DNA of 64,000 nt from Pelagibacteraceae bacterium (GCA_002718135.1 PBDN01000003.1:1-64000); one strand, 5' to 3'; positions 29,426 through 38,110 are shown, numbered from the stretch's first letter. The notes: a model not told the origin generated them from the letters alone. Numbers and translations: made by a program.

Positions 29426-30346
29426 ATGTTTCTCAAACGAAAATATATTTTACACGCTGAAAGTGATAGTGATATCAATCAATGGCATTTTAGCAATGCC
29501 AAAATATTAGCATTGGTAACCATATCACTAGTTGTATTGAGTTCCTTCCTATTGGTAGGTGCTGATTATGTTAGTCAAATCCTTTATGATAAGAGGCTCA
29601 AAGAATTCAAGTCTAATTATGCTTCAGTAGTTAATAATATAGATGAAATACAATTGAGACTAAAAGAACTCGATCAACAAATTATACAAATTGAAGAAAA
29701 AGATAGAGCAGTCCGTTCATATGCAGGTATGCCTGAGGTTGATAAGGATATTAGAAAATTAGGTATAGGTGGGGTCGCTATAAAGGAGCCAAGCATATTA
29801 AACAATCTAGCTCCTGCTGTGAGTAAAGAAATCTCAGATCTGCATTTAGATATAGAAAAACTCTCGAGACAGGTTAATTTTGAATTAGCAAGTTATGAAA
29901 AAATTTATGAACGAGTTAAGACTGATATAAATCGGATTCGACATATACCATCGATTAGACCTGTAGAGGGGGGGTTTCTAAATTCAAATTTTGGTTACAG
30001 GCAGGACCCAATCGATAATGTAAGGCGTTTTCATCAAGGACAGGATTTTGCAGTTCCAACAGGTACACCTATATTTGCTCCAGCCGATGGTATTGTGAAA
30101 AGAGCCTATTATATTGGTGGTTTTGGAAATCATATTAAACTTGAACATTCATCGGGGTACACTACAACTTTTTCGCATCTATCCAAGATTTTTGTAAGGC
30201 ATGGACAGAAGATAAAAAGGGGTGATGTGATTGGTGAGACAGGAAATACAGGTAGATCTACAGCACCTCATTTGCATTATGAGGTTCATTACCATGGTAC
30301 TCCTAAAGACCCTCTTGATTACTTTTTTTCTCAATCAGGTAACTGA
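29426..30346 (+). CDS. M23-family peptidoglycan endopeptidase
   Basis: A membrane-anchored LytM-type metallopeptidase expected to cut peptidoglycan cross-links or act as amidase activator. It has 306 residues. A single membrane segment (about 29-50, ILALVTISLVVLSSFLLVG) is followed by a coiled coil (about 60-95, IDEIQLRLKELDQQI). The C-terminal M23 domain has zinc ligands in RRFHQGQDFAVPTG and HLHYEVHYHG, with NTGRSTAPH between. All expected metal ligands are present, so an active enzyme is likely. miaB follows after 24 bases. Confidence 0.92.
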   Translation: MFLKRKYILHAESDSDINQWHFSNAKILALVTISLVVLSSFLLVGADYVSQILYDKRLKEFKSNYASVVNNIDEIQLRLKELDQQIIQIEEKDRAVRSYAGMPEVDKDIRKLGIGGVAIKEPSILNNLAPAVSKEISDLHLDIEKLSRQVNFELASYEKIYERVKTDINRIRHIPSIRPVEGGFLNSNFGYRQDPIDNVRRFHQGQDFAVPTGTPIFAPADGIVKRAYYIGGFGNHIKLEHSSGYTTTFSHLSKIFVRHGQKIKRGDVIGETGNTGRSTAPHLHYEVHYHGTPKDPLDYFFSQSGN

Positions 30347-30370
30347 ATAACTTACTAAAGAAAAAATTCA

Positions 30371-31693
30371 TTGAGTAAGACCTACCATATTCAGACATAC
30401 GGTTGTCAGATGAATGTGTCTGATTCTGAGTTAGTTGAATCTATTTTAAAAAAAGAAGGCTATAAATCTGTTGATGTTCCTGATAGTGCAGATTTATTAT
30501 TTATAAATACTTGTTCTATCAGAGAACACGCTGAGGATAAAGTACATTCCCTTCTAGGCAGATATAACCTTTTAAAAAAAAATAAACCTTCTATGGTAAT
30601 TGGTGTATTAGGCTGTATGGCGCAGAGTTTGAAACATGACATTCTTGAAAATAAATCTTATGTTGATATTGTTCTTGGGCCAGACTCCTACAGAAGATTA
30701 CCAGAATTATTAAATCGTCATAAATTCAACAATAAAAGTCTTGTAGACACTCAGCTCTCAAGATTTGAGGTCTATGATGATCTATTTCCCAATCGCAAGG
30801 AAGGTGTAAATGCTTGGGTTACAATTATGAGAGGCTGTGATAAATTCTGCACGTTTTGCATTGTACCATTTACTAGAGGCAGGGAGAGGAGTAGAAGCAT
30901 TCAAGGAATTGTTGATGAAGTGAAAAATACAGTGAATAATGGATTTTCTGAAATAACATTACTTGGTCAGAATGTCAATTCATATAATTTTATGGGTAAA
31001 AACTTTCCTGCTTTATTGAAAAATGTTGCAAAAGTTCCTGGATTAAAAAGAATAAGATATACATCTCCTCATCCACAGGATATATCATTAGAGCTTTTAG
31101 ATATTATGAGTAAATATGATAATATCTGTAATTCAATTCATCTTCCACTGCAATCAGGCTCAGATAGGATTTTGAAAAGAATGAATAGAACATACACACA
31201 AAAGCATTTCATTGAACTTGCCAAAATTATTAGAAAAAAATTACCTAATGCTGGTATAAGTACGGATATAATTGTTGGTTTTCCGGGTGAAACAAAAGAA
31301 GATTTTTCGGATACCGTTAGAGTTATGGAAGAAGTAATGTTTGATTCTGCATTCACCTTTAAATATTCTCCAAGAAAGGGTACTAAAGCTATAGAATATG
31401 AAGATCAGGTAAATGAAAAAATAAAGCAAGAAAGATTGGAGGAATTAATCAATTTACAAAAATCTCATACAGTATTTAGAAATCAGAGTTATATAGGAAA
31501 AATTGAAAATGTACTTATTGAAAAAGAGAGCAAAAGAAAATCTTCAAAATGGGCAGGCAGGACAGACTCAAATAAATGGGTTATTTTTGATAAGGATAGT
31601 GCTAAAATTAAAGATATTGTTCCTGTACTAATTACTGAATCAAGAAATATTACATTGCATGGAAAAATTATGAACAAGGCAAAGGCAGCATGA
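30371..31693 (+). CDS. miaB: tRNA-2-methylthio-N6-dimethylallyladenosine synthase
   Basis: A radical-SAM enzyme that adds the 2-methylthio group to i6A37 of tRNAs. It has 440 residues, beginning at TTG 30371 since no upstream ATG fits and the family start YHIQTYGCQMNVSDSE follows. The N-terminal cluster is held by Cys in TYGCQMN, NTCSIREHAEDK and LGCMAQ; the SAM cluster by RGCDKFCTFCIVPFTRGRE. The C-terminal TRAM domain ends before the stop. It overlaps lapA-like by four bases (ATGA). Confidence 0.97.
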   Translation: MSKTYHIQTYGCQMNVSDSELVESILKKEGYKSVDVPDSADLLFINTCSIREHAEDKVHSLLGRYNLLKKNKPSMVIGVLGCMAQSLKHDILENKSYVDIVLGPDSYRRLPELLNRHKFNNKSLVDTQLSRFEVYDDLFPNRKEGVNAWVTIMRGCDKFCTFCIVPFTRGRERSRSIQGIVDEVKNTVNNGFSEITLLGQNVNSYNFMGKNFPALLKNVAKVPGLKRIRYTSPHPQDISLELLDIMSKYDNICNSIHLPLQSGSDRILKRMNRTYTQKHFIELAKIIRKKLPNAGISTDIIVGFPGETKEDFSDTVRVMEEVMFDSAFTFKYSPRKGTKAIEYEDQVNEKIKQERLEELINLQKSHTVFRNQSYIGKIENVLIEKESKRKSSKWAGRTDSNKWVIFDKDSAKIKDIVPVLITESRNITLHGKIMNKAKAA

Positions 31694-32013
31694 TGCATCT
31701 AATTAAAGTCTTCTTATTAATTTTATTTAATCTTATTATTATTATTTTCATGACGCAGAATTCTGTTGAGCGAGTAGATATACACTTTATCAATTACAGT
31801 ATTCTAAATTCTTATTTAAATGTAGTTTTACTATTTACTTTATTATTTGGTGTGGTATCGGGATTTCTGACGTCTGTTTTTGCTATTATTTCCAGTAAAA
31901 CTCAAATTAAAAGCCTACAAAATAAAAACCGAATACTTACTGAAGAACTTAATGACTTGAGAAATGTTGCCATAGATGAGGGTATTTATGAGTCTGATGG
32001 TGAGGATTATTAA
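31690..32013 (+). CDS. LapA-domain membrane protein
   Basis: A 107-residue protein with two membrane helices (LIKVFLLILFNLIIIIFM and LNVVLLFTLLFGVVSGFL), separated by the QNSVERVDIHFI segment typical of LapA (formerly DUF1049). A coiled coil (KIKSLQNKNRILTEELNDLR-like) ends it. Known LapA acts with LapB in controlling lipopolysaccharide assembly in Gram-negatives. It starts within the miaB stop and is followed after two bases by the LapB-like TPR gene, so the pair is conserved. Confidence 0.82.
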   Translation: MMHLIKVFLLILFNLIIIIFMTQNSVERVDIHFINYSILNSYLNVVLLFTLLFGVVSGFLTSVFAIISSKTQIKSLQNKNRILTEELNDLRNVAIDEGIYESDGEDY

Positions 32014-32015
32014 TA

Positions 32016-33065
32016 TTGAATTCATACTACATTATTTTTGTTGTTATTATATTAATAACAACAGCTGGTTTCTGGATCTTTTTTAAATATAGACCAAAAA
32101 AACAAAAAAAGACTGATTTCTTATATACAGATGCATTAAATGCAATGCTTAGGGCTGATAAGCATAAGGCTGTATTATTATTAAAAAATATTGTAAAACA
32201 AGACTCTGATCACGTTGATGCCTATTTGCAACTTGGTAGTATTTTAAGAGATGACAATCCACAGCGAGCATTGAAAATACACCAGATGCTTACAGTCAGA
32301 CCAAACTTAGAAAACAATATTCGAATAGAAATCTACAAAGCATTGGCGTTGGATTATGAATCTATTGGTGATCTAAAAAGATCAAAAACTGAAGCAGAAC
32401 AAATATTAACAATAGATAAACAAAATCAGTGGGCGCTCTTATTTCTATTGAATTTAGGGGAAAAAATAAATGATTGGGACTATGCCGAGGACAAAGCGAA
32501 AAGGTTGCAAAAAATTACAGGTAATTATGATGAAAAAGAATTAGTGAAATATTTAGTTTTTCGAAGTGTGGAAAAAATTAAGAATAAAGAGCATTCGGCT
32601 GCTGAATCACTATTAAATGATGCAATAAAGCAAGCACCAGAATTTGGGCTTCCATATAAATATCTTGGTGAAATTAAAATGGTAAACAGAGATTTAGTTA
32701 AGGCAGTAGAGTACTGGGAAAAATTCGTAAACTTGTCTCCAAAAGATTCACATAAGGTTTTTGATAGTATGGAGTCTGCTCTATTTGATCTTGGACGCTA
32801 TAGTGAAGTTGAAAAATTTTATCGTAAAGTTTTAGAAAATGATTTAGTTAATGTAGCTGCTACATTACGATTAGCTAATGTGTTAAATGAAAAAGGTGAA
32901 GATCAAGCTGCAATTAAACTAATCGATGGTCTTATTAATAGTGGGAATACTAAAATACCTATTTTACTGATGAAGTTAAAACTTTCATTATCAATTCAAA
33001 CTCCCGCTGAACTAGGGCATCAAATAGATAAAATTTTAAACCAAATAAAAAACGATCATGAATAA
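32016..33065 (+). CDS. LapB/YciM-like TPR membrane protein
   Basis: An N-terminally anchored TPR scaffold. In E. coli LapB recruits FtsH to LpxC and so tunes lipopolysaccharide synthesis. It has 349 residues from TTG at 32016. One membrane segment (YIIFVVIILITTAGFWIFF) is followed by about seven TPR-like repeats, starting DALNAMLRADKHKAVLLLKN and YLQLGSILRDDNP. The C-terminal rubredoxin-like zinc domain of E. coli LapB is absent; the protein has no Cys at all. The next gene starts inside its stop (ATGAATAA). Confidence 0.8.
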   Translation: MNSYYIIFVVIILITTAGFWIFFKYRPKKQKKTDFLYTDALNAMLRADKHKAVLLLKNIVKQDSDHVDAYLQLGSILRDDNPQRALKIHQMLTVRPNLENNIRIEIYKALALDYESIGDLKRSKTEAEQILTIDKQNQWALLFLLNLGEKINDWDYAEDKAKRLQKITGNYDEKELVKYLVFRSVEKIKNKEHSAAESLLNDAIKQAPEFGLPYKYLGEIKMVNRDLVKAVEYWEKFVNLSPKDSHKVFDSMESALFDLGRYSEVEKFYRKVLENDLVNVAATLRLANVLNEKGEDQAAIKLIDGLINSGNTKIPILLMKLKLSLSIQTPAELGHQIDKILNQIKNDHE

Positions 33066-33846
33066 ATTCCTTACTTTTTATCTTCTACTGACATCTCATT
33101 TTTATGGTCAAAACATTGATTTATATTTATCTCTAATTGATGAAGGTAAAACAGAAGGGGTTATAGAAACTTTGCCTGAACTAATTTCAAAATATCCAAA
33201 TGATCCCGGGGTGATTTATATAAAAGCATTAATGACGGAAGATGGGAAATCCGCAATAGAAATTTATAATGAAATAATAAAGATACATCCGGACACTAAG
33301 TATGCTCCTTATGCTGCTATGAAAATTGGGGAATACTTTTATGCAAGAGGACTATATACTCAAGCCTCAAAATTATTAAAAAATATACCGATACAATATC
33401 CAAGATTTTCTGATATACAAAGAGCAACTAATTTAATGACAAATAGTTTTAACGCTATAGGAGAAGCAGACTCAGCGCGCTATTACGGTCTAATTATAAA
33501 AAGCATGTTTCCGAAAGTTGACATTGGTATTGAAAATATAAATGAGAAGAATAAACCTTTAGCTCAGGTTTTTGATTTTAATAAAAGGAGAAAAACTGTT
33601 TTAGGTCCATATGTTGTTCAAATGGGTGCCTTTAGTACACAAGAAAATGCTAAAAAATTGAAATTACAAATTTCACAATTAGGGCATGATGTATCAATCA
33701 ATGATGTTGAATCAAATGGAAGAATATTATATGCTGTTAGAGTAAATAGGTTTAAAACAAAAAAGAGAGCAGAGTATATTGGTAAGGATATAAAATCAAA
33801 AATTGGAGTTGATTATAGAGTTTTATATAGGCCAGTAAATAAATAA
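33058..33846 (+). CDS. TPR and SPOR domain periplasmic protein
   Basis: A 262-residue exported protein with a signal peptide (FLTFYLLLTSHFYG). The middle holds TPR-like repeats (YAPYAAMKIGEYFYARGLYT). The C-terminal 80 residues are a SPOR domain: GPYVVQMGAFSTQENAKKLK, then YAVRVNRFKTKKRAEYIG. SPOR domains bind denuded septal glycan strands, so a role at the division site or in envelope maintenance is inferred. It overlaps the LapB-like gene by eight bases and is the last coding gene before tRNA-Sec. Confidence 0.87.
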   Translation: MNKFLTFYLLLTSHFYGQNIDLYLSLIDEGKTEGVIETLPELISKYPNDPGVIYIKALMTEDGKSAIEIYNEIIKIHPDTKYAPYAAMKIGEYFYARGLYTQASKLLKNIPIQYPRFSDIQRATNLMTNSFNAIGEADSARYYGLIIKSMFPKVDIGIENINEKNKPLAQVFDFNKRRKTVLGPYVVQMGAFSTQENAKKLKLQISQLGHDVSINDVESNGRILYAVRVNRFKTKKRAEYIGKDIKSKIGVDYRVLYRPVNK

Positions 33847-33881
33847 AATATTTTTGAAAACAATTAATTAGTGGTTTAATT

Positions 33882-33973
33882 GGGAATGATTGAGTAGCTG
33901 GTGCTTTCCACGGCCTTCAAAGCCGATGTCTCGAATTTATTTGAGAGCTGGGTTCGATTCCCAGGCATTCCCG
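33882..33973 (+). tRNA. selC: tRNA-Sec (anticodon TCA)
   Basis: This tRNA reads UGA as selenocysteine. The 5' strand GGGAATG (33882-33888) pairs with CATTCCC (33966-33972), and discriminator G is at 33973. The anticodon loop CTTCAAA (33915-33921) closed by CGGC/GCCG gives anticodon TCA at 33917-33919. A 4-base D-loop TGGT is like that of E. coli selC. The long variable arm pairs TCTCGAA with TTTGAGA, and the T arm CTGGG TTCGATT CCCAG is perfect. The length of 92 without CCA equals selC of E. coli; CCA is not encoded. The D stem has mismatches and acceptor pair 8 is A/G, so the fold is not ideal. A UGA anticodon tRNA of this shape is not tRNA-Ser, whose anticodons differ. Confidence 0.9.
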
Positions 33974-34042
33974 CTTTAAATAAATTATGATTTAATTTTT
34001 AATAATATATTTCATTCATTTATAATATTGCAAAGAGATATA

Positions 34043-35158
34043 ATGTATAAGACAAATTTTTATGAAAAATTAAAAGAGAATTATTGGCTAAATTATATTC
34101 TTTACATATTTATCATTTATGTAGCTGTTCTTTTTTATTCTAAATATATGGGTATTAATAATCCATATAGTGATGGTATAACCCATTGGAACCATAGTCA
34201 GACATTTTACCCATTTGATGTTTTCCATGTCCCCGTTTTTGTTTTTAGTATCGGCCTATTAAGAATCTTTTTAGAAACGTTTATAAGCCCCTTGGGCATT
34301 ATTCAAATTGTTCTGTTTTTCTATTTTTTCATATCAATAATATATATTTACAAGTCTGTAAATATTCTATGCATTGATAGAAAAATTTCAACCTCTTTGG
34401 TATTTTTATTTTTCTTGTGGCCATTTATTGGCGTTACTAGTGCAATAATTCCCGGAAGTGATTATGTAGCGATTGCACTTTTTTCCATAGGGGTATTTTA
34501 TATGCTCTCGAATGAATTACATATTGGAGCAATATTTTTTGGTTTTACTATTTTAGCTCATAAAGCCATGTGGCCAATTACATTTTTTATATTTTCATTC
34601 CATTTTATAAAATTTTATAAGACATTAAAGATTCGAACCGTATTTATTTATATAATTTTATATCTTACGCCATTAATAATCTTATGGATTTTTGGCTCAA
34701 TTCATCATAATAATATTTATTGGATTATTGAAAGCAATATTAGAAATGAACTTTCGCCAGATGGATCTATTTTTTTATTTGATGGACTAATAGGTCCCAT
34801 CCTAAACAGTTTTGACTTTATTGCAATTGTAAAGTGGTTATTAATAATTAGCATTTTTGTATTATCAATAATTTTACTAAAGAAATTATATCCATATAAT
34901 GATCCTGGCTGGTCAATTTGTATGGGGATTTTAACTGCTATTATCCTTTACTGCGCTATAATAGAAGAGTATGAGATTTGGGCAATAGTTAGGTATGGTA
35001 GATTGTTAGTATTTCCTGTTGCTCTATTTGCTGGTAAACACTTCAACTATACAATTAATTTTCAGAATAAATATATTTTTTCATCATTAATTGTTTTATT
35101 ATCGTTGAGCCAATTTATTTTTATTAGATATGTAAAATTTTATATGGATATAAATTGA
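34043..35158 (+). CDS. Polytopic membrane protein, possible GT-C glycosyltransferase
   Basis: A very hydrophobic protein of 371 residues with about ten membrane helices. I start at ATG 34043, which has AAGAGA seven bases upstream; a TTG at 34028 is less likely. The first outer loop (after helix 1) holds NNPYSDGITHWNHSQ with an Asp, reminiscent of the acidic first-loop residue of GT-C transferases that use polyprenyl-phosphate sugars. No family signature is decisive. It follows tRNA-Sec by 69 bases and converges with the GT2 gene on the other strand. Role in the arabinose/glycan locus is inferred from context only. Confidence 0.6.
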   Translation: MYKTNFYEKLKENYWLNYILYIFIIYVAVLFYSKYMGINNPYSDGITHWNHSQTFYPFDVFHVPVFVFSIGLLRIFLETFISPLGIIQIVLFFYFFISIIYIYKSVNILCIDRKISTSLVFLFFLWPFIGVTSAIIPGSDYVAIALFSIGVFYMLSNELHIGAIFFGFTILAHKAMWPITFFIFSFHFIKFYKTLKIRTVFIYIILYLTPLIILWIFGSIHHNNIYWIIESNIRNELSPDGSIFLFDGLIGPILNSFDFIAIVKWLLIISIFVLSIILLKKLYPYNDPGWSICMGILTAIILYCAIIEEYEIWAIVRYGRLLVFPVALFAGKHFNYTINFQNKYIFSSLIVLLSLSQFIFIRYVKFYMDIN

Positions 35159-35181
35159 CATAGAGACCTTTTAATTATACT

Positions 35182-35931
35182 CTAATTGTTGTTGTTTCTT
35201 TTTCTAAAATTATTCTTCAAAAACCAAAATTCTTTAATTACTTTGATGCCTACAAAGAAGAATTGGCTTATTTTTACAGATGGTATTCCTCCAGTTCTTG
35301 TTTTAAATGTAATTGGAACCCATTTTATTTTGTAATCATGATTAATTAAGGCTGCTATGTACGCGTTAGTCAAAAATAAATCATAATTTATTCTACTTAA
35401 AATTTTTGAAAGTGGTTTCGATTTCATAAGCCGAAAAGGAACATTAGAGTCCTTGACCATAGTATTAAAAATTATATAGATAACTATTTTTAATATCTTT
35501 GATATGACTAGCCTGATGAAACCATCTCCTCTAGCCTTTCTGAAGCCAAAAATGAAATCGTGGCTATTTCTATATTCCCAAATATTTAAAAATTCTTTAC
35601 TATTGGTTTGTCCATCACTATCTGTTTGAAATATCCATTCAAATCTTTCTTTAATGCTCCATTTATATCCTTGTAAGCAGGTTGAACCATGGCCAGAATT
35701 TTTTTTATTAATCAGATATATATTTGGAAATAAGTGAAGATTATCTTTGATAATATTTAGCGTTTCATCATTGCTTCCATCATTGATTACTACAAGTACA
35801 CCTTTGCAGGTATTTGCAGCGTGTGACCATTCTTTAATTACATCTACAATTACCTCTTGTTCATTATAGCAAGGCATAATTATAGCTAATTGCTTATCAT
35901 TAATTTCTTTCGGTTTGTATTCTATTTTTAT
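35182..35931 (-). CDS. GT2 glycosyltransferase, polyprenyl-phosphate sugar synthase type
   Basis: A dolichol-phosphate-mannose-synthase-like GT-A enzyme, expected to move a sugar from a nucleotide to polyprenyl phosphate. Motifs are IIMPCYNEQEVI, VINDGSNDETLN, KNSGHGSTCLQGY and the DXD in FQTDSDGQT. The first ATG (35877) would begin at MPCYNE and delete the first beta strand. The reading frame stays open upstream, and an ATA codon at 35931 has AAAGGAA eight bases before it, giving 249 residues starting KIEYKPKEIN. I use this AUA start, as inference. The C-terminal half is hydrophobic. It is last in the minus-strand arabinose gene set. Confidence 0.78.
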   Translation of the reverse strand: MKIEYKPKEINDKQLAIIMPCYNEQEVIVDVIKEWSHAANTCKGVLVVINDGSNDETLNIIKDNLHLFPNIYLINKKNSGHGSTCLQGYKWSIKERFEWIFQTDSDGQTNSKEFLNIWEYRNSHDFIFGFRKARGDGFIRLVISKILKIVIYIIFNTMVKDSNVPFRLMKSKPLSKILSRINYDLFLTNAYIAALINHDYKIKWVPITFKTRTGGIPSVKISQFFFVGIKVIKEFWFLKNNFRKRNNNN

Positions 35932-35938
35932 GGTAGCG

Positions 35939-35945
35939 TTCCTTT
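35939..35945 (-). promoter_or_regulatory. Ribosome-binding site that supports an AUA start
   Basis: AAAGGAA on the minus strand is correctly placed (about eight bases) ahead of an ATA codon at 35929-35931 and far too distant (60 bases) from the first ATG. No ATG, GTG or TTG lies in frame between it and the in-frame stop upstream. Confidence 0.55.
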
Positions 35946-36009
35946 AAAATTTCATGATTGATAATTTAGAAAAAATTAATGTCAAAAATTTTTTATTTGA
36001 GGATGATTT

Positions 36010-37047
36010 CTAAAAATAACTTGAAAAAATATTACAGGCTTCAATATTTTTCAAGAAATGGTCAATTGATTTCTTTTTAGAATTATTATCTGAATAGAGC
36101 TCTTTAGCAATTCTCAATAAACTTTGAGTGTAATCAGCAATTTTATCACCATTAATTAAACCTTTATTATTGGCATGATTAATTTCTAAAATGAAATCAG
36201 ATAAATCATGATCAAGCCAGAGTTGTTCTTTCTCTAAATTAGATATGGGATCGCTTGCTCTTATATGATCACAAAATGGTATTCCGCTAACTACAGCTCC
36301 ATCAATGTAATCTATCCAAAGTTTTGCCATCCATCCACAAAACATATCATCCCAGCGCCCAACACCCCAGGGTGTTTTTTCAGGGTTATTTCCCATTAAT
36401 CCAAAATACATAATTGGTGCTAATTCTGATTTGAATAATATATTCATTCCGCACATGGGGAATAAAATATTACGGGGAACTTCTTGCAAAAATTTTGGTA
36501 GATCCCATTGATAGCCATCCTTTAATCTTATTTGCGTTTTTGCGTCAAAATCAGGTACAGTTAGCCACAAACCATGAGAAAGAAATGTTTCTTTTCTCTT
36601 GCCTAGCATGCCTCTAGGATAAAAAATATCGTTTTCTTCAAATTGAGGGATCGTATTGAATGTAGAATTAATTACTTTTGAATTGAGGTTTTTAACATGT
36701 TGACTTATATGGTCCTCACTCAAAGGTTTTGTGTCATCATCAAAAGTGAAAATATAATCAAAATCTAACCCGTTCTTAGTTGCCCACAGCCATCCAAAAC
36801 ATCGTATTGCAGAGTCATATCTGGATATAATCCAGTTATCATTTTTCAACATATTATCGATATCAGCCCAACGTAACAATATAACTTCCCTACATGCTTC
36901 TTTAAATTGGTTCGGAATATTTACATCTTGTTTTTCACCATCCTGAATTACAATCAAAGTAACATTATCTTTTTCAAAAACATTCGCCCATTCTGTACAA
37001 TTATCTAAATCTCTGATTGTTGGTAGCACTGCTAGTATATTATTCAA
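36010..37047 (-). CDS. GT75 reversibly glycosylated polypeptide / UDP-arabinopyranose mutase homologue
   Basis: Homologue of plant RGP/UAM, which interconverts UDP-L-arabinopyranose and UDP-L-arabinofuranose. It has 345 residues, near the plant length. Matches to the plant family are seen throughout: LIVIQDGE, RYDSAIRCFGW, the FTFDDDT acidic triad (103-105), YPRG with Arg 145 at the place of the self-glycosylated Arg, SHGLWLTVPDFDAKTQ (157-172), LFPMCGMN (195-202), MYFGLMG (213-219), GRWDDMFCGW (230-239) and the RASDPISNLEKE tail. The start is TTG 37047, with GGAG eight bases upstream. It sits after the epimerase gene (54-base gap). The mutase activity is inferred from family and context. Confidence 0.88.
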   Translation of the reverse strand: MNNILAVLPTIRDLDNCTEWANVFEKDNVTLIVIQDGEKQDVNIPNQFKEACREVILLRWADIDNMLKNDNWIISRYDSAIRCFGWLWATKNGLDFDYIFTFDDDTKPLSEDHISQHVKNLNSKVINSTFNTIPQFEENDIFYPRGMLGKRKETFLSHGLWLTVPDFDAKTQIRLKDGYQWDLPKFLQEVPRNILFPMCGMNILFKSELAPIMYFGLMGNNPEKTPWGVGRWDDMFCGWMAKLWIDYIDGAVVSGIPFCDHIRASDPISNLEKEQLWLDHDLSDFILEINHANNKGLINGDKIADYTQSLLRIAKELYSDNNSKKKSIDHFLKNIEACNIFSSYF

Positions 37048-37101
37048 TTTAATTTCTCCATAATTTATTGTGATAATTATAGCCTCTGATATGGCTATTT
37101 A

Positions 37102-38100
37102 TTAATATTTTTCCGAATTAAAAATATTACTATGTTTATTTAGTTCCCATTCCCAAGCAGTTTTTATAATATCTTCTATAGTTTTATACTTAGGTTTCCA
37201 ATCTAAAATTTCTTTGGCCTTTTTCGATGAAGCTATCAAACTTGGTGGGTCACCTTTTCTTCGCGCGGTTTCTTTTTTAATTATTTCGCTCTTTGATATT
37301 TTTTCAATTACATTAATAATTTCATAAATAGAGTAGCCCTTTTCGTTTCCTAAGTTAATTACTTTAGATTTACAACCATTAACTAATTTATCTATTGAAA
37401 GTTTATGTGCCGCTGCTAAATCATCAACATGAATGTAATCTCTTATTGCAGTGCCATCTGGAGTTGGATAATCAGTGCCAAAAATTTTAAGTTCATTCTT
37501 TTGTTTTAATGCGCATTTTATGGCTAAAGGAATTAAATGAGTTTCAGGGGAATGGGATTCACCAATTTCAGAATTAGGATCTGCACCGGCAGCATTAAAG
37601 TACCTTAGTGAAATCCAGTTTAAGTTATAAGCATTTCCATATGATTTAAGTATTTTTTCAAAAATCAACTTTGTTTCACCATAGGGATTGATTGGTTTAC
37701 ATTGATGATTTTCATCAATTGGAATAGTTTTAGGAATTCCGTAGGTCGCACAGCTAGATGAGAAAACAAAATACTTAATTTTTGAATCAATAACTGAATT
37801 AAGAAATTTTAGAGAATTTATTATATTGTTGTTAAAATATTTTCTAGGATGTTCAATAGATTCTCCAACGTAAGCATTTGCAGCAAAATGTATAACTGCC
37901 TTTATGTCATATTCATTTATTACTGATTTTATTAATTCTTGATTGTTAATATTGCCTTTGATTAAGGGTCCCCATTTCACAGCCCATTCATTACCAGTCG
38001 ATAAATTATCAATGGTAATGGGTTTGTAATTATTTTTATGTAAAATTTTGCAGGTGTGGCTCCCAATATAGCCGGCCCCACCTGTGACTAGTATATTCAT
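37102..38100 (-). CDS. UDP-sugar 4-epimerase (GalE-like; possibly UDP-xylose 4-epimerase)
   Basis: An NAD-dependent short-chain epimerase of 332 residues. Motifs are TGGAGYIGS (NAD), SSSCATYG, catalytic Tyr 140 and Lys 144 in NPYGETK, LRYFNAAGADP and GTAIRDYIHVDDLA. The GalE family acts on UDP-Glc/UDP-Gal; close bacterial relatives convert UDP-xylose and UDP-L-arabinopyranose. Placement between a UDP-glucuronate decarboxylase (10-base gap) and an arabinopyranose-mutase homologue argues for the pentose substrate. Dual activity is possible; sequence alone does not decide. Confidence 0.9.
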   Translation of the reverse strand: MNILVTGGAGYIGSHTCKILHKNNYKPITIDNLSTGNEWAVKWGPLIKGNINNQELIKSVINEYDIKAVIHFAANAYVGESIEHPRKYFNNNIINSLKFLNSVIDSKIKYFVFSSSCATYGIPKTIPIDENHQCKPINPYGETKLIFEKILKSYGNAYNLNWISLRYFNAAGADPNSEIGESHSPETHLIPLAIKCALKQKNELKIFGTDYPTPDGTAIRDYIHVDDLAAAHKLSIDKLVNGCKSKVINLGNEKGYSIYEIINVIEKISKSEIIKKETARRKGDPPSLIASSKKAKEILDWKPKYKTIEDIIKTAWEWELNKHSNIFNSEKY

Positions 38101-38110
38101 CTAATAATAT

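Noticed and set aside
33861..33882. Inverted repeat CAATTAA/TTAATTG before tRNA-Sec
   Set aside because: All A/T except the ends, and it overlaps the first tRNA base; likely chance.
33882..33973. tRNA-Ser or tRNA-Leu reading of the long-variable-arm tRNA
   Set aside because: The anticodon loop places TCA at positions 34-36, matching UGA codons; Ser and Leu isoacceptors do not carry it.
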